The notes under the pieces: generated by a model
Databases searched by the model: none
Told to the model about the DNA's origin: nothing
What the model saw: the letters and a program-made list of their open reading frames with translations, nothing else
Made by a program: the position numbers and the translations under genes
In this document: one piece after another, positions 36,588-46,162 of the stretch
How the letters are laid out: each line of letters starts with the position of its first letter
How positions within the stretch are numbered: the stretch's first letter is position 1
NCBI GenBank assembly: GCA_009840305.1
Contig: VXNY01000024.1
Coordinates: 1-64,000 of the forward strand
DNA from: Gammaproteobacteria bacterium
GTDB lineage: Bacteria; Pseudomonadota; Gammaproteobacteria; Pseudomonadales; Azotimanducaceae
DNA: 64,000 nucleotides
Direction of reading: 5' to 3'

Positions 36588-37484
36588 GTGAACACAACAG
36601 GAACGCGATACTCTAACACCAAAGTTGGACTGTCTTCACAGAACGACAGTGAGCGTGCAAAGTGTGAGCTGAACAAGACTAAGAAAAAGTTGCGTCGTTT
36701 AGTCGGTCAAGCTATTGCTGATTATGACATGATCGAAGCGGGAGACCGCGTCATGGTCTGCCTTTCAGGGGGCAAAGACTCATACACTTTACTCGAAACA
36801 CTGATCTCTTTGCAACACAACGCTCCCGTAGACTTCAGTTTAGTGGCAGTCAATGTCGACCAAATGCAACCAAATTTTCCCGTCGAGGTCATCCCAGAGT
36901 ATTGCAGTGCTCGCAACATTGAATACGTTGTGGTTCAGGAAGACACCTACTCTGTAGTGACTAAAGTGACACCCGAAGGCAAAATATTTTGCCCGATCTG
37001 TTCGCGTCTGCGTCGTGGAATCCTTTATACTACGGCCAAGAGGATCAATGCTACAAAAATTGCACTCGGGCACCATCTTGACGACGTTGTAGAGACTCTT
37101 TTTCTAAACATGTTTTTCGGTAGCACAATGAAATCCATGCCGCCACATCTGGTATCAGACGACGGGGCTCACCACGTCATTCGCCCATTGTACTATGTGC
37201 GTGAAAAACTCATAGCTCGCTATTCGAAGATGCTAAATCATCCAATAATTCCATGTGATCTCTGCGGTTCACAGCAACGACTCCAGCGCCAACAGATCAA
37301 ATCGGTACTCAAAGAATGGGATGAGACTCATCCGGGGCGGGTGGAAAATATTGCTCGTTCAATCCGAAACGTAAAACTGTCTCATCTTGGGGATCGACAA
37401 CTATTTACATTCGGTAATGATTCCGCCAATTCAGTAGGGAGATTTCTTGACGTACAAGAGGAAGTACTAGCTCAACATGGCTGA
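36588..37484 (+). CDS. ttcA: tRNA 2-thiocytidine(32) synthetase TtcA
   Basis: ATP-dependent thiolation of C32 in tRNA, using a [4Fe-4S] cluster. The PP-loop SGGKDS is at residues 60-65 and the cluster cysteines are in FCPICSRLRRG (135, 138) and IIPCDLCGSQ. 298 residues is normal. The start is GTG at 36588. It overlaps yheU by 8 bases and follows trhO by 9, so trhO-ttcA-yheU form one tRNA-modification-centred transcript, possibly beginning at the PP2C gene. Confidence 0.96.
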   Translation: MNTTGTRYSNTKVGLSSQNDSERAKCELNKTKKKLRRLVGQAIADYDMIEAGDRVMVCLSGGKDSYTLLETLISLQHNAPVDFSLVAVNVDQMQPNFPVEVIPEYCSARNIEYVVVQEDTYSVVTKVTPEGKIFCPICSRLRRGILYTTAKRINATKIALGHHLDDVVETLFLNMFFGSTMKSMPPHLVSDDGAHHVIRPLYYVREKLIARYSKMLNHPIIPCDLCGSQQRLQRQQIKSVLKEWDETHPGRVENIARSIRNVKLSHLGDRQLFTFGNDSANSVGRFLDVQEEVLAQHG

Positions 37485-37725
37485 ATTTGTAATCGTTCCT
37501 TACTCTAAGTTATCGGACTGTGCCCGCAAAGAATTGATTGAAGAGTTTATCACTCGCGATAGTTGTGTTTGGGATGGCACTCTAGATGAAAAACGAGAAC
37601 AAATCCTTCACGCTCTGCGCACTGAGCAAGCAGTCATCACTTTTAATACGAAGAGTGAAACTGCCGATATTCGGCTCACTGAACAAATAAAGAATTTCCA
37701 TAACTTCAATCTTAGCCACGATTGA
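37477..37725 (+). CDS. yheU: YheU family protein (UPF0270)
   Basis: An 82-residue protein. FVIVPYSKLSDCARKELIEEF and the TRDSC-W-G region match the YheU family (usually IPxxxLxxxTLxxLIEEFVxREGTDYG). It is a small cytosolic protein of unknown role conserved in gammaproteobacteria. Its start lies within the ttcA 3' end. The C-terminal ~20 residues are longer than in E. coli YheU. Confidence 0.85.
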   Translation: MAEFVIVPYSKLSDCARKELIEEFITRDSCVWDGTLDEKREQILHALRTEQAVITFNTKSETADIRLTEQIKNFHNFNLSHD

Positions 37726-37743
37726 TATGTATCACGAAAACTC

Positions 37744-38337
37744 GTGTCTAGTACGCATTTGACCGTTAGAAATCTGCATTGTCGGCCGGGCTCTCAAGAA
37801 CTCTTCGATGGTCTGAGCATGTCGCTCGTGGCTGGTGAAACAATTGAATTGCGGGGACCAAATGGCTGTGGGAAGTCCACGCTCCTTCGCATTATGGCGG
37901 GCTTGCAACAACCAGATTCCGGTGACATTGCTCGTTATGTAGATCCAATTGGGTATCTTGGTCACAAGTTCGGTCTCGCTAGTATTCTTACGGTACAGGA
38001 AAACCTTCGATGGACAAGTACTCTAATAGGTTCGAAATTGGATACTACCCGAGCTCGAGAATTACTAGAAACGTTTGAACTTCGTACCGAAATGAGCAAA
38101 TTGATTCAAGAACTCTCGGCCGGACAGAAACGACGATGTAGTTTTGTGTGTTTGTTAATTGGCAACTACAAACTGTGGTTACTGGATGAACCGTTCTCCT
38201 CTTTAGATAGTCGTGGCGAAAAGCTCGTTCGAGAACTGATTGAGGAACATTGCAGAAAGGGTGGGAGCGCAGTGATCGCGTCACACTCAGCTTCGCCGAT
38301 AGCTCAAGCCGTGCAAGTCGAACTTGGGATCGGTTAA
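37744..38337 (+). CDS. ccmA: Heme exporter ATP-binding protein CcmA
   Basis: First gene of the System I cytochrome c maturation operon. This ATPase works with CcmB/C to release heme-charged CcmE. Walker A is GPNGCGKSTLL, the signature LSAGQKRRCSF (a CcmA-type variant), and Walker B LWLLDEPFSSLD. At 197 residues it has the short CcmA length. The start is GTG at 37744. The stop overlaps the ccmB start (TAATG). Confidence 0.95.
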   Translation: MSSTHLTVRNLHCRPGSQELFDGLSMSLVAGETIELRGPNGCGKSTLLRIMAGLQQPDSGDIARYVDPIGYLGHKFGLASILTVQENLRWTSTLIGSKLDTTRARELLETFELRTEMSKLIQELSAGQKRRCSFVCLLIGNYKLWLLDEPFSSLDSRGEKLVRELIEEHCRKGGSAVIASHSASPIAQAVQVELGIG

Positions 38338-39002
38338 TGCGGTTCTGGGCGTTTTACCGGCGGGAATTGCTGATCGAATTTCGATCAGGAGTTGAATCGT
38401 TTATTCCAGTAGTCTTTTTTTTACTTGTTGTCGGTACTTTCGCGTTCACGTTACACAGTGTCTTCACCGGCGATAGTCGAGTCTTAGTCTCGGTGATTTG
38501 GATTACTACGCTTTTCACAAGCGTCCTCTCTTTGGACAAATTATTTAAGCGCGATCATGCAGACGGTACCCTTGCGGTAGCTGTTCTTCATCGCGATGCG
38601 ATTACTACGACGGTGGTGACTAAACTAATTGCACATTGGAGTGTAACCGGAATACCGATTACAATTCTCGGTCCCACGGTTGGATTACTCTCTGGGTTGC
38701 AAATTGACCATGCATTGATGCTTGGTTTTACTCTCTTAATTGGTACTCCGACCATTACCATGCTCGGTGCACTCGTGACTGCTCTTCTTGTAGGTCTCGG
38801 ACGCGGAGGCGAGTTACTTACCGTCTTAATACTGCCGTTGTACATCCCAACTCTGCTCTTTGGAATCAGTGTGTGTCACTTACACATAGAAAGTGCATCT
38901 TATACTTCAGAATTGCTCTGGTGCTTTGCCTTATTGACAGGCTCAACAACCGCGATTCCATTGGCCTTGGGACCCGTACTGAAAATGAGCCAAGACTCTT
39001 AG
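38337..39002 (+). CDS. ccmB: Heme exporter permease CcmB
   Basis: A 221-residue membrane protein with about six hydrophobic helices. The conserved N-terminus FWAFYRRELLIEFRSGVESF and the LDKLFKRDHADGTLAVAVLH loop are CcmB signatures. The start at 38337 overlaps the ccmA stop; a longer frame from 38250 would run inside ccmA and is not credible. It forms the CcmAB part of the complex that drives CcmE release from CcmC. Confidence 0.95.
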   Translation: MRFWAFYRRELLIEFRSGVESFIPVVFFLLVVGTFAFTLHSVFTGDSRVLVSVIWITTLFTSVLSLDKLFKRDHADGTLAVAVLHRDAITTTVVTKLIAHWSVTGIPITILGPTVGLLSGLQIDHALMLGFTLLIGTPTITMLGALVTALLVGLGRGGELLTVLILPLYIPTLLFGISVCHLHIESASYTSELLWCFALLTGSTTAIPLALGPVLKMSQDS

Positions 39003-39003
39003 T

Positions 39004-39756
39004 ATGAAATTTGTTCCTAGTTGGCTAAATCGATTAGCTTCACCACAGCATTTCTTTATCGACATCAAGCCTTGGATCATGTGGTTGTATGTCTTGGGTA
39101 CCATCGGTCTCTTAGTGGGATCAGTTTGGGGGCTAGCATTCGTACCACCAGAGCGTTATCAGGGGGACAGCTTCAGGATCTTATACGTGCATGCTCCGAT
39201 CGCACATTTAGCTCAGCTAATCTACATATCCATTGCGATTGCGGGTGTCGTTCACCTCGTGTGGAAACTCAAAATGGCTGATGTTTATATGTCTGCTGCC
39301 GCACCAGTAGGTTGTTGGTTGACTGCACTGGCACTGGTCTCTGGAATGATATGGGGGATGCCGACCTGGGGCACGGCATGGGTTTGGGACGCGAGGATCG
39401 TGTCTACACTCATCTTATTTTTCTTGTACTTTGGACTCATCGTATTACGCCGCGTTATCCCCAATCCTGCAAGAGCAGCTACCGCATTGAGTATTCTTGC
39501 AATTGTAGGAGCAATCAATGTTCCAATTATCAAATTCTCAGTTGAATGGTTTAATACGCTACACCAACCTGCCAGCATCGAATTGTTCGGGGATGTCTCC
39601 ATAGACCGTGTTTTCCTTGTTCCTCTCTTCATCAACATTGCCAGCATCTCCGTCCTCAGTGCGGGTATTATTCTCGCATACATGAGATACCTAGTGGTCG
39701 AACGGAATGCCTCGATGACGTGGATTCAGGAATGGAGCCGAGGTAAAAATCAATGA
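39004..39756 (+). CDS. ccmC: Heme lyase/transfer protein CcmC
   Basis: A 250-residue six-helix membrane protein. The tryptophan-rich WWD motif appears as MPTWGTAWVWDARIVSTL, with conserved His residues in LYVHAPIAHLAQ and ALNTLHQP-like FNTLHQPASI. CcmC binds heme and loads it onto CcmE with help from CcmD. One base separates it from ccmB, and its stop overlaps the start of ccmD. Confidence 0.96.
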   Translation: MKFVPSWLNRLASPQHFFIDIKPWIMWLYVLGTIGLLVGSVWGLAFVPPERYQGDSFRILYVHAPIAHLAQLIYISIAIAGVVHLVWKLKMADVYMSAAAPVGCWLTALALVSGMIWGMPTWGTAWVWDARIVSTLILFFLYFGLIVLRRVIPNPARAATALSILAIVGAINVPIIKFSVEWFNTLHQPASIELFGDVSIDRVFLVPLFINIASISVLSAGIILAYMRYLVVERNASMTWIQEWSRGKNQ

Positions 39757-39905
39757 TGGAACTACTTACAATGGATGGGCACGGAATTTACGTGTGGAGT
39801 GCTTACATCCTCACTACCTTTGTGTTGTTGGCATTGGGTAGTTATCCCTTTATCCGCCTCTCGCGTTTGAAACAACGGTACGACGAAGACAACGAACTCA
39901 ATTGA
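39753..39905 (+). CDS. ccmD: Heme exporter protein CcmD
   Basis: A small gene of 50 codons between ccmC and ccmE. It reads MMELLTMDGHGIYVWSAYIL, with one membrane helix (YVWSAYILTTFVLLALGSY) followed by a basic stretch (RLSRLKQRY). The MDGHGxYVWxAY motif is diagnostic of CcmD. It overlaps the ccmC stop (ATGATG) and the ccmE TTG start. It stabilises the CcmC-CcmE complex. Confidence 0.93.
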   Translation: MMELLTMDGHGIYVWSAYILTTFVLLALGSYPFIRLSRLKQRYDEDNELN

Positions 39906-40333
39906 AATCTCATCGCCGGCGCCGGTTAACAATCATCATTTTTTTATTTGTTGGTTCTCTCACAACCGTACTCATTTCGATCTTTGCACTACAGAACTAC
40001 ATCGATCATTTCTACTTACCGGACCAAATCGTTAACGGCGAAGTACCCTTAGAGCGCAAAATTCGCGCTGGAGGCATGGTCAAACCTGGTAGTGTCATAC
40101 ACGACTCTACGGGGTTAGGTGTTCAATTTGACATTACCGATTTAAACGATGTGACGTTTCGAGTGCACTACGAAGGAATTTTGCCGCCGCTATTTCGGGA
40201 AGGTCAAGGTACGATCGTAGCAGGTACTTTAAGCGAAGATGGCGTATTTTCCGCACGCCGTGTATTCGCGAAACACGACGAAGAGTACGTACCTCCCGAA
40301 CTGAAAGGGATGCAAGAACACGATGATCCCTGA
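39902..40333 (+). CDS. ccmE: Heme chaperone CcmE
   Basis: A 143-residue periplasmic heme carrier. An N-terminal anchor (~9-30) is followed by an OB-fold with RAGGMVKPGSVIH, VQFDITDLN and VHYEGILPPLFREGQG. The covalent heme His and the axial Tyr lie in the FAKHDEEYVPPEL motif. The start codon is TTG at 39902, inside the ccmD stop. It overlaps ccmF by 11 bases. Confidence 0.95.
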   Translation: MKSHRRRRLTIIIFLFVGSLTTVLISIFALQNYIDHFYLPDQIVNGEVPLERKIRAGGMVKPGSVIHDSTGLGVQFDITDLNDVTFRVHYEGILPPLFREGQGTIVAGTLSEDGVFSARRVFAKHDEEYVPPELKGMQEHDDP

Positions 40334-42248
40334 ACTAGGACACTTTAGTGCATTTTTGGGATTAATGAGCGCGGTTGGAATCGCGCTTTTTGGGATCTTT
40401 GGAGCGAACCAGAATCGAAGCTCTTGGGTGGATATGTCCATCCGTCTCACAAAAGTACAAGTGGCCGTCCTAGCTTTGTCGTTTCTGCTTCTAATTCTCG
40501 CCTTTCTCGACGATGATTTCTCCGTACTCTACGTCGCGAACAACTCGAATACGGCACTACCGTGGTACTACAAAGTCAGCGGTGTCTGGGGCGCGCACGA
40601 GGGGTCGTTCTTGCTATGGACTTTGGTAACTGCGGTGTGGACAGTACTCGTTGCAACTCGCGCCCGGCACATTCCACTGAAGTTACACGGGTACGTACTC
40701 GGTACGCTGGGAGTGCTCAGCTTTATGTTTCTTGCGTTTCTTATCTTCTCGAGTAATCCGTTCGAACGCTTGGTACCAAATGTCCCGATTCAGGGTGCGG
40801 ATTTAAATCCCGTACTTCAGGACATTGGACAAATTATTCATCCTCCGATGCTCTATATTGGCTACGTCGGATTTGGAGTAACTTTTGCGTTTGGAATCGC
40901 AGCGCTGGTCACTGGCAAGATAGATTCTGCTTGGGCTCGTTGGGTTCGACCTTGGGTCAACGTGGCGTGGTTGTTCCTAACCATTGGTATCGTTCTAGGC
41001 AGTTGGTGGGCTTACTACGAACTTGGATGGGGAGGATGGTGGTTTTGGGATCCTGTCGAAAACGCCTCGTTCATGCCTTGGTTAGCAGGAACCGCACTGA
41101 TTCATTCATTAGCTGCTACCGAAAAGCGAGGCGCGTTCAAGAACTGGACAATTCTGCTTACGCTCTTAACGTTCACCTTAGTACTTATGGGGGCATTTCT
41201 TGTCCGGAGCGGTGTACTCTCCAGTGTACATGCGTTTGCCGTAGATCCCCAAAGGGGCCTAATTCTGCTGACGATATTCGTCCTTGTTGCTGGAGGTTCC
41301 TTAGTGCTCTATGCGTTTCGCGCTCACTCGCTCAACACACAAGTACAGTATTGGGGAGTGTCCCGGGAACTCTTGCTACTGATCAATAACGCGTTACTAG
41401 TAATAGCCGTATTCACGATTTTGTTAGGAACTTTGTATCCCCTTGGCCATGAATGGTTTGTTGGTGGGACAGAGAGACTGTCTGTTGGCGAGCCGTACTT
41501 TAATGCCATGTTCGTACCAATCATGTTGTTACTCTCGTTCGCCTTAGCGATTGCTCCAATCTCGCGCTGGAAACATACCCCGAAGAAATTAGTCGTAAAT
41601 GCGCTCATATTGTTGGGTGGTTCAGCAGTGGTTGCGCTTCTCCTACCTTGGATATTAGCAGACGGGGTACACCTTGGAGTGTCTTGCGCGGTCGCACTCG
41701 CAATCTGGATCTTTGTGACCCACGCGATAGCTTGCTATCGACAACGAAAAGCGCTCACTTTGGGATTCATTGGAATGTCAGTCGCACACGTTGGGTTTGC
41801 AATTGCAGTAATAGGAGTAGCTGTGACTAGTGTCTATACCGAGTCTAAGGACGCACGTTTGAAAATCGGTGAGTCCTTGGAAGTTAGCGGTACCAAGTAC
41901 GAACTAGTAGAAGTCCAGCCAACCGAAGCTCAAAACTACATTGGCGAACGAGCCCGATTCGATTTTGACGTTCAGCGGTCGCTTTTCCCTGAAAGGAGGT
42001 ATTACTCAATTCGAGAACACATCACGTACGAGGCAGCGATAGCACCTGGTATCTTCAAGGATCGATACATAACTTTCGCGGGACCTATGGAAAACGATAC
42101 CTGGGGGGTAGAAATCCAAGACAAACCATTTCAACGATGGATTTGGTTTGGAGCAGTAGTCGCTGGTTTAGCGGCTCTTATCGCGATGCTCGACAAACGA
42201 TATCGTAGGTTGTCCCAAAGAAATCTAGAGACCAAATACTCTGAGTAA
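40323..42248 (+). CDS. ccmF: Heme lyase CcmF
   Basis: A 641-residue protein with up to 15 membrane helices that attaches heme to apocytochrome c with CcmH/I. The WWD domain is GWGGWWFWDPVENASFMPW near residues ~235-253. Conserved His residues are seen in HPPMLYIGYVG and VHAFAVDP-type regions. The ATG overlaps the ccmE 3' end; the stop overlaps the ccmG start. Confidence 0.96.
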   Translation: MIPELGHFSAFLGLMSAVGIALFGIFGANQNRSSWVDMSIRLTKVQVAVLALSFLLLILAFLDDDFSVLYVANNSNTALPWYYKVSGVWGAHEGSFLLWTLVTAVWTVLVATRARHIPLKLHGYVLGTLGVLSFMFLAFLIFSSNPFERLVPNVPIQGADLNPVLQDIGQIIHPPMLYIGYVGFGVTFAFGIAALVTGKIDSAWARWVRPWVNVAWLFLTIGIVLGSWWAYYELGWGGWWFWDPVENASFMPWLAGTALIHSLAATEKRGAFKNWTILLTLLTFTLVLMGAFLVRSGVLSSVHAFAVDPQRGLILLTIFVLVAGGSLVLYAFRAHSLNTQVQYWGVSRELLLLINNALLVIAVFTILLGTLYPLGHEWFVGGTERLSVGEPYFNAMFVPIMLLLSFALAIAPISRWKHTPKKLVVNALILLGGSAVVALLLPWILADGVHLGVSCAVALAIWIFVTHAIACYRQRKALTLGFIGMSVAHVGFAIAVIGVAVTSVYTESKDARLKIGESLEVSGTKYELVEVQPTEAQNYIGERARFDFDVQRSLFPERRYYSIREHITYEAAIAPGIFKDRYITFAGPMENDTWGVEIQDKPFQRWIWFGAVVAGLAALIAMLDKRYRRLSQRNLETKYSE

Positions 42249-42799
42249 TGCAGAAACGCATAAAAACGCGATTATTACTCGTTACGCCATTGATTGGTTT
42301 AGGAGTTCTGGTTTTTTTTCTAGGGATTGGATTTAGGCTCGGGAAACACAACGTGCATCCCTCGGCGCTGCTAAACGACCCATTTCCAGATTTTTCAAGT
42401 TTGACGCTTCTGGAGGATGAACGTATTACTCGAGAAGATTTGATTGGAAACTTTCGTTTAGTTAATGTTTGGGCATCGTGGTGCACCGCCTGCATTGAGG
42501 AACACGATCTACTCTTGGAATTGGCCAGATCAGGAACAATTTCGATCGTCGGAATTAATTACCGAGACAAAGCCGAAGACGCAAAGACGTGGCTCTACGA
42601 ACGAGGAAACCCCTATGAGACAATCATAGTGGACGCGCAAGGTGACATCTGCGTCGACCTTGGAGTTTACGGAGCACCTGAGTCTTTCTTGGTCGACCCA
42701 GAGGGAATTATTCGCGCCAAGCGAGTAGGAGTTCTGACACGTACTGCGTGGATGGAAGTGTTTCAGCCATGGCTAGAGACTCAAGTAGAGCGAAATTGA
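42248..42799 (+). CDS. ccmG: Thiol:disulfide interchange protein CcmG/DsbE
   Basis: A membrane-anchored thioredoxin-fold reductant of 183 residues. The anchor is at ~10-28. The active site is WASWCTACIEEH; the usual form is WCxxC with Pro or Tyr between, here Thr-Ala. The GVYGAPESFLVDPEG block contains the cis-Pro. It keeps apocytochrome or CcmH cysteines reduced. It lies directly between ccmF and ccmH with no intergenic space. Confidence 0.94.
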   Translation: MQKRIKTRLLLVTPLIGLGVLVFFLGIGFRLGKHNVHPSALLNDPFPDFSSLTLLEDERITREDLIGNFRLVNVWASWCTACIEEHDLLLELARSGTISIVGINYRDKAEDAKTWLYERGNPYETIIVDAQGDICVDLGVYGAPESFLVDPEGIIRAKRVGVLTRTAWMEVFQPWLETQVERN

Positions 42800-43231
42800 A
42801 TGCTAATAGTCTTATTAATGAGCTTTACGTTCGCAATGACCGAATCGATCGATGGGTTCGTGTTTGAGCAAGAGTCCGAGCGGAAGCGATTCGGTCGATT
42901 GATCGAAGAGTTTCGGTGTCCTCAATGCGTTAACACGAACTTGGCAGGATCCGACGCACCAATAGCACAAGACTTGCGAGGGGCGGTTTTTTCTCTGATG
43001 CGCGAGGGGAAATCTGACCAAGAAATTCGAGACTACTTGCGAGAAAGATATGGAGACTTCATCCTATTTAAACCACGGTTTACGCCGGGCACGTGGGCTT
43101 TGTGGGGTACCCCTTTTGTCCTGTTACTGCTAGCGACGTGGTTCTTGATGGGAATTCGAGAAAGACGTAACTCAATCACACTTAACTTGAGCGACAAACA
43201 GCGTATTAAAGAGATTTCAGGTATACATTAG
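42800..43231 (+). CDS. ccmH: Cytochrome c maturation protein CcmH (CcmL-like)
   Basis: A 143-residue protein corresponding to the N-terminal redox domain of E. coli CcmH. The motif FRCPQCVNTNLAGSDAPIAQDLR holds the LRCxxC-type cysteine pair (with Phe in place of the first Leu), and EIRDYLRERYGDFILFKP follows. A C-terminal membrane helix at ~95-113. The N-terminal hydrophobic segment (LIVLLMSFTFAM) acts as signal. The split into CcmH and a separate CcmI is the common arrangement outside enterobacteria. Confidence 0.93.
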   Translation: MLIVLLMSFTFAMTESIDGFVFEQESERKRFGRLIEEFRCPQCVNTNLAGSDAPIAQDLRGAVFSLMREGKSDQEIRDYLRERYGDFILFKPRFTPGTWALWGTPFVLLLLATWFLMGIRERRNSITLNLSDKQRIKEISGIH

Positions 43232-44766
43232 TGATTCTGACTCTGGCTGCGATCATTTTGCTCGGCGTTGCCGTCGGTGGATGGATATACCTCGACACTC
43301 GGTATCATCACAGCACACACCGTTGGTCTCGACGAGACGCCAATGTTGTAATCCATGAAGAACGCGTTGCTGAGGCTGAAAGAGATGATGCCGAACAAGA
43401 TAAAGTGGAGGCTGATCATCTGTTGTTGAATGATGTAACCGATGAAGAACCTGACGCCACAACAGGTTCAAATTCGTTCATGTTGCAGATTGTTGGGTGT
43501 ACATTGGTATGCGTAATGGGATTTTTTGGGTATCTGTTATGGGGTGATCTGCAAGCTCCTAAACTTGAACGGATCGGGCAACAACTCGCAGAATTACCGA
43601 GCCTAGAAGCCGATCAACAAGAACGGAAGGTAAAGAACGTCATAGCTCAATTAGAACGACGGGACAACTCTCGACATCGTAGTGTTGCTTCGTCCTACTA
43701 TCTCATCCGCGCCTACAACCTCATTGGCGATTGGGAAGGAATTATTCGCACGCACAAACAAGCAGAAGCAAATAACATGACCTCAGTGGACTCCGATATT
43801 TATCGAATTCACGCTGAAGAACTGGTCTATGATAAAGTTACTGCCGATGCTCTGCGAGTGGCGGAACGAGTATTAGCTACAGTACCCGATCATCCCAACA
43901 TTATGCAATTGTTCGGAATAACTGCCTTTCGCGACCAAAAATACGTCGCTGCTCGAAATTTTTTTGAACGCGGCATGCGTAACACGCTAGACCCAGCTCG
44001 AGCCAGAATTCTCGAGGAACTCTTAGAGCGGACCAACGAACAAATGGACGTTGACCACGTCGGAATAAATGTGAACATTGATGTGCAAACAGTGAGCGCG
44101 CCAGATTTGTGGTTGACTGTGTTCGCACAAACAGCCGAAAACGAGCCGCCACTAGCAGTCGTGCAACGCCCTTTTGTTCGCAAAACAATCTACAAAATAA
44201 TATTAGACGATGCCGTAGCAATGCTCCCTCAGACACAGTTATCCGATGCAAATCGTGTCAGGGTGGTGGCTAGATTGACTCCATCGCAGTCGATCTTGAG
44301 TTCCAATACCATTCAAGAAGTATCTAGTGGTTGGCTCGATCCATCGACTTTACCGAAAGTGTCTCTACGCCTTGCTAACACAACATCCGAGGATGGCATC
44401 TCCATATCGGTGAGTCTCGGTAATGGAATAACGGCAGAAGACGATGCAACGGTCTTTATTATTGGTCGCGCCGTAACAAGTAAAGATGGAGAACCACCAC
44501 TGATCGTAAAACGCGTAATGAAACGGGATTTGCCCTTAGACGTCGTACTCACCGTCGAAGATGCCATGCTACCACTCGACGAGCTTCCTGAAGAAGGTCT
44601 CGAGGTGTATGCGCGCCTATCAAGAACAGGCAATACGACACGTGCCAGCAATGACGTAGAAAGTAATCGTGCCCAAGTTCAAATAGGAAACTCCACGCGT
44701 TTGATCCTCGATGAAGTAATTCAGGAAACGGATTTAATTGATGTCGACTCAGAGACAGGGATGTAG
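43231..44766 (+). CDS. ccmI: Cytochrome c maturation protein CcmI, TPR-containing
   Basis: A 511-residue protein with two membrane helices (residues ~2-20 and ~87-107) flanking a cytoplasmic acidic/basic loop, then periplasmic TPR-like helical repeats (~120-270). A C-terminal beta-rich domain contains repeated immunoglobulin-like stretches (VSAPDLWLTVFAQTAENEPP, VFVIG-type VFIIGRAVTSKDGEPP). CcmI holds apocytochrome c for CcmF. The start is GTG at 43231 overlapping the ccmH stop. Position and layout identify it; its sequence is divergent, as usual for CcmI. Confidence 0.88.
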   Translation: MILTLAAIILLGVAVGGWIYLDTRYHHSTHRWSRRDANVVIHEERVAEAERDDAEQDKVEADHLLLNDVTDEEPDATTGSNSFMLQIVGCTLVCVMGFFGYLLWGDLQAPKLERIGQQLAELPSLEADQQERKVKNVIAQLERRDNSRHRSVASSYYLIRAYNLIGDWEGIIRTHKQAEANNMTSVDSDIYRIHAEELVYDKVTADALRVAERVLATVPDHPNIMQLFGITAFRDQKYVAARNFFERGMRNTLDPARARILEELLERTNEQMDVDHVGINVNIDVQTVSAPDLWLTVFAQTAENEPPLAVVQRPFVRKTIYKIILDDAVAMLPQTQLSDANRVRVVARLTPSQSILSSNTIQEVSSGWLDPSTLPKVSLRLANTTSEDGISISVSLGNGITAEDDATVFIIGRAVTSKDGEPPLIVKRVMKRDLPLDVVLTVEDAMLPLDELPEEGLEVYARLSRTGNTTRASNDVESNRAQVQIGNSTRLILDEVIQETDLIDVDSETGM

Positions 44767-44823
44767 TGGTCCCCAACATGCATAATTTTTGTTTATTTTG
44801 TTAATAACCGAGGGTTGAAAGTA

Positions 44824-46128
44824 ATGGCTAACTGGCCTTTCTTGCACAACGGCAAACCAATCCATATCACTAGTGCTGACGGAGTTTTCCTATACACCGA
44901 CGACGGTCGAGCAATACTGGATGGGGCGGGTGGAGCGATTGTGTCCAACATTGGCCATGGACGTAGTGAAGTTGCCGACGTCGCGCGGGACTCAGTACTC
45001 AAGCTAGATTACATTATTCCTCCTTGGAATTGTGACGAACGCGAAGCACTGGTCGATCGTTTACAGAAGTCTTGGCTACCCCCCGAATTCAATCGATTTC
45101 ACTTCACTAGTGGCGGTTCGGAAGCAATCGAATCTGCCATGCGTATCGCGCAGATGTATTTCGCCGCAAAGAACCAACGCAAAAAGTACAAAATCATTGG
45201 TCGCGACATCTCCTATCATGGAACCACACATACAACGATGGCGATAGGAGGGCATCAAGCGCGGAAACAAGGAATTGAACACACTCTTCCAGTATATCCA
45301 ACTATCCCGACACCTTACACGCTCAGATGCGACAGTGAGAAACCAGCTGAATTCTATATTGAAGCATTTCAACAGATTCTTGAACTTGAAGGTCCTGAAA
45401 CGGTCGCAGCAATTCTCGGTGAGCCAATAATCGGGGCTAGCGGCGGAGCCATGGTACCGCCAGACGGCTATTGGGAAGGAATTCGAGATCTGTGTGATCG
45501 CTACGACGTACTATGGATTTGTGATGAAATAATGACGGGATTCGGTCGGACCGGAACTAAGTGGGGATACGAACATTGGCCGGTACTACCAGACTTTATC
45601 ATCAGTGGTAAAGGTTTAGCTGCTGGCTACGCGCCTATCAACGCAGTATTTTCAAAAAATACAATCGCCGAAACGATTGAACAAGTACCGGGATTAGCAG
45701 TTATGTTTCATACTTACGGTTCGCATCCATCTGGCTGCGCAATCGCAGACAAAGTGCTGGAAATCATGGAACGCGAAGACTTAGTGTCAAAGGCGGATAG
45801 CTTGGGACGAGTCTTAGAACAAAAATTACAGTCCGCATTTTCTAATCATCCTCACGTGGCTGAATCTCGCGGGAAGGGGCTACTCCAGGCAATTGAAGTA
45901 GTAAAGAATCGAAGTACCTTGGAACGTTTTGAAATCTCCGAAAACGTGACGGGCAAACTGATCAGCAAATGTTTTGAAAAAGGTGTCCATTTTTACGGTG
46001 CAGGCACCGGAATTGTGCGCGACGTGGTACTGATAGGACCGCCCCTGACAGTGAATGAATCACACTTAGACCAGATCGTGAATGTGTTGTCTGACGCGGT
46101 CGATGATGTCATGCAGGAAGTGAACTAG
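44824..46128 (+). CDS. Class III aminotransferase (PLP-dependent)
   Basis: A ~434-residue fold-type I aminotransferase. SGGSEAIESAMRIA binds the PLP phosphate, LWICDEIMTGFGRTG carries the Asp that holds the PLP nitrogen, and IISGKGLAAGYAP holds the Schiff-base Lys. The ATG at 44824 has GAGGG 9 bases upstream and is preferred over TTG 44815. The family includes omega-amino acid:pyruvate, taurine and diamino-acid aminotransferases; the sequence alone does not fix the substrate. It is 57 bp after ccmI. Confidence 0.92.
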   Translation: MANWPFLHNGKPIHITSADGVFLYTDDGRAILDGAGGAIVSNIGHGRSEVADVARDSVLKLDYIIPPWNCDEREALVDRLQKSWLPPEFNRFHFTSGGSEAIESAMRIAQMYFAAKNQRKKYKIIGRDISYHGTTHTTMAIGGHQARKQGIEHTLPVYPTIPTPYTLRCDSEKPAEFYIEAFQQILELEGPETVAAILGEPIIGASGGAMVPPDGYWEGIRDLCDRYDVLWICDEIMTGFGRTGTKWGYEHWPVLPDFIISGKGLAAGYAPINAVFSKNTIAETIEQVPGLAVMFHTYGSHPSGCAIADKVLEIMEREDLVSKADSLGRVLEQKLQSAFSNHPHVAESRGKGLLQAIEVVKNRSTLERFEISENVTGKLISKCFEKGVHFYGAGTGIVRDVVLIGPPLTVNESHLDQIVNVLSDAVDDVMQEVN

Positions 46129-46162
46129 GACGTACGAATTATTCCCGTTCTGAGTTTCACTT

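Noticed and set aside
38250..38336. Extended N-terminus for ccmB
   Set aside because: It would lie inside ccmA in another frame; CcmB homologues begin at the ATG that overlaps the ccmA stop.
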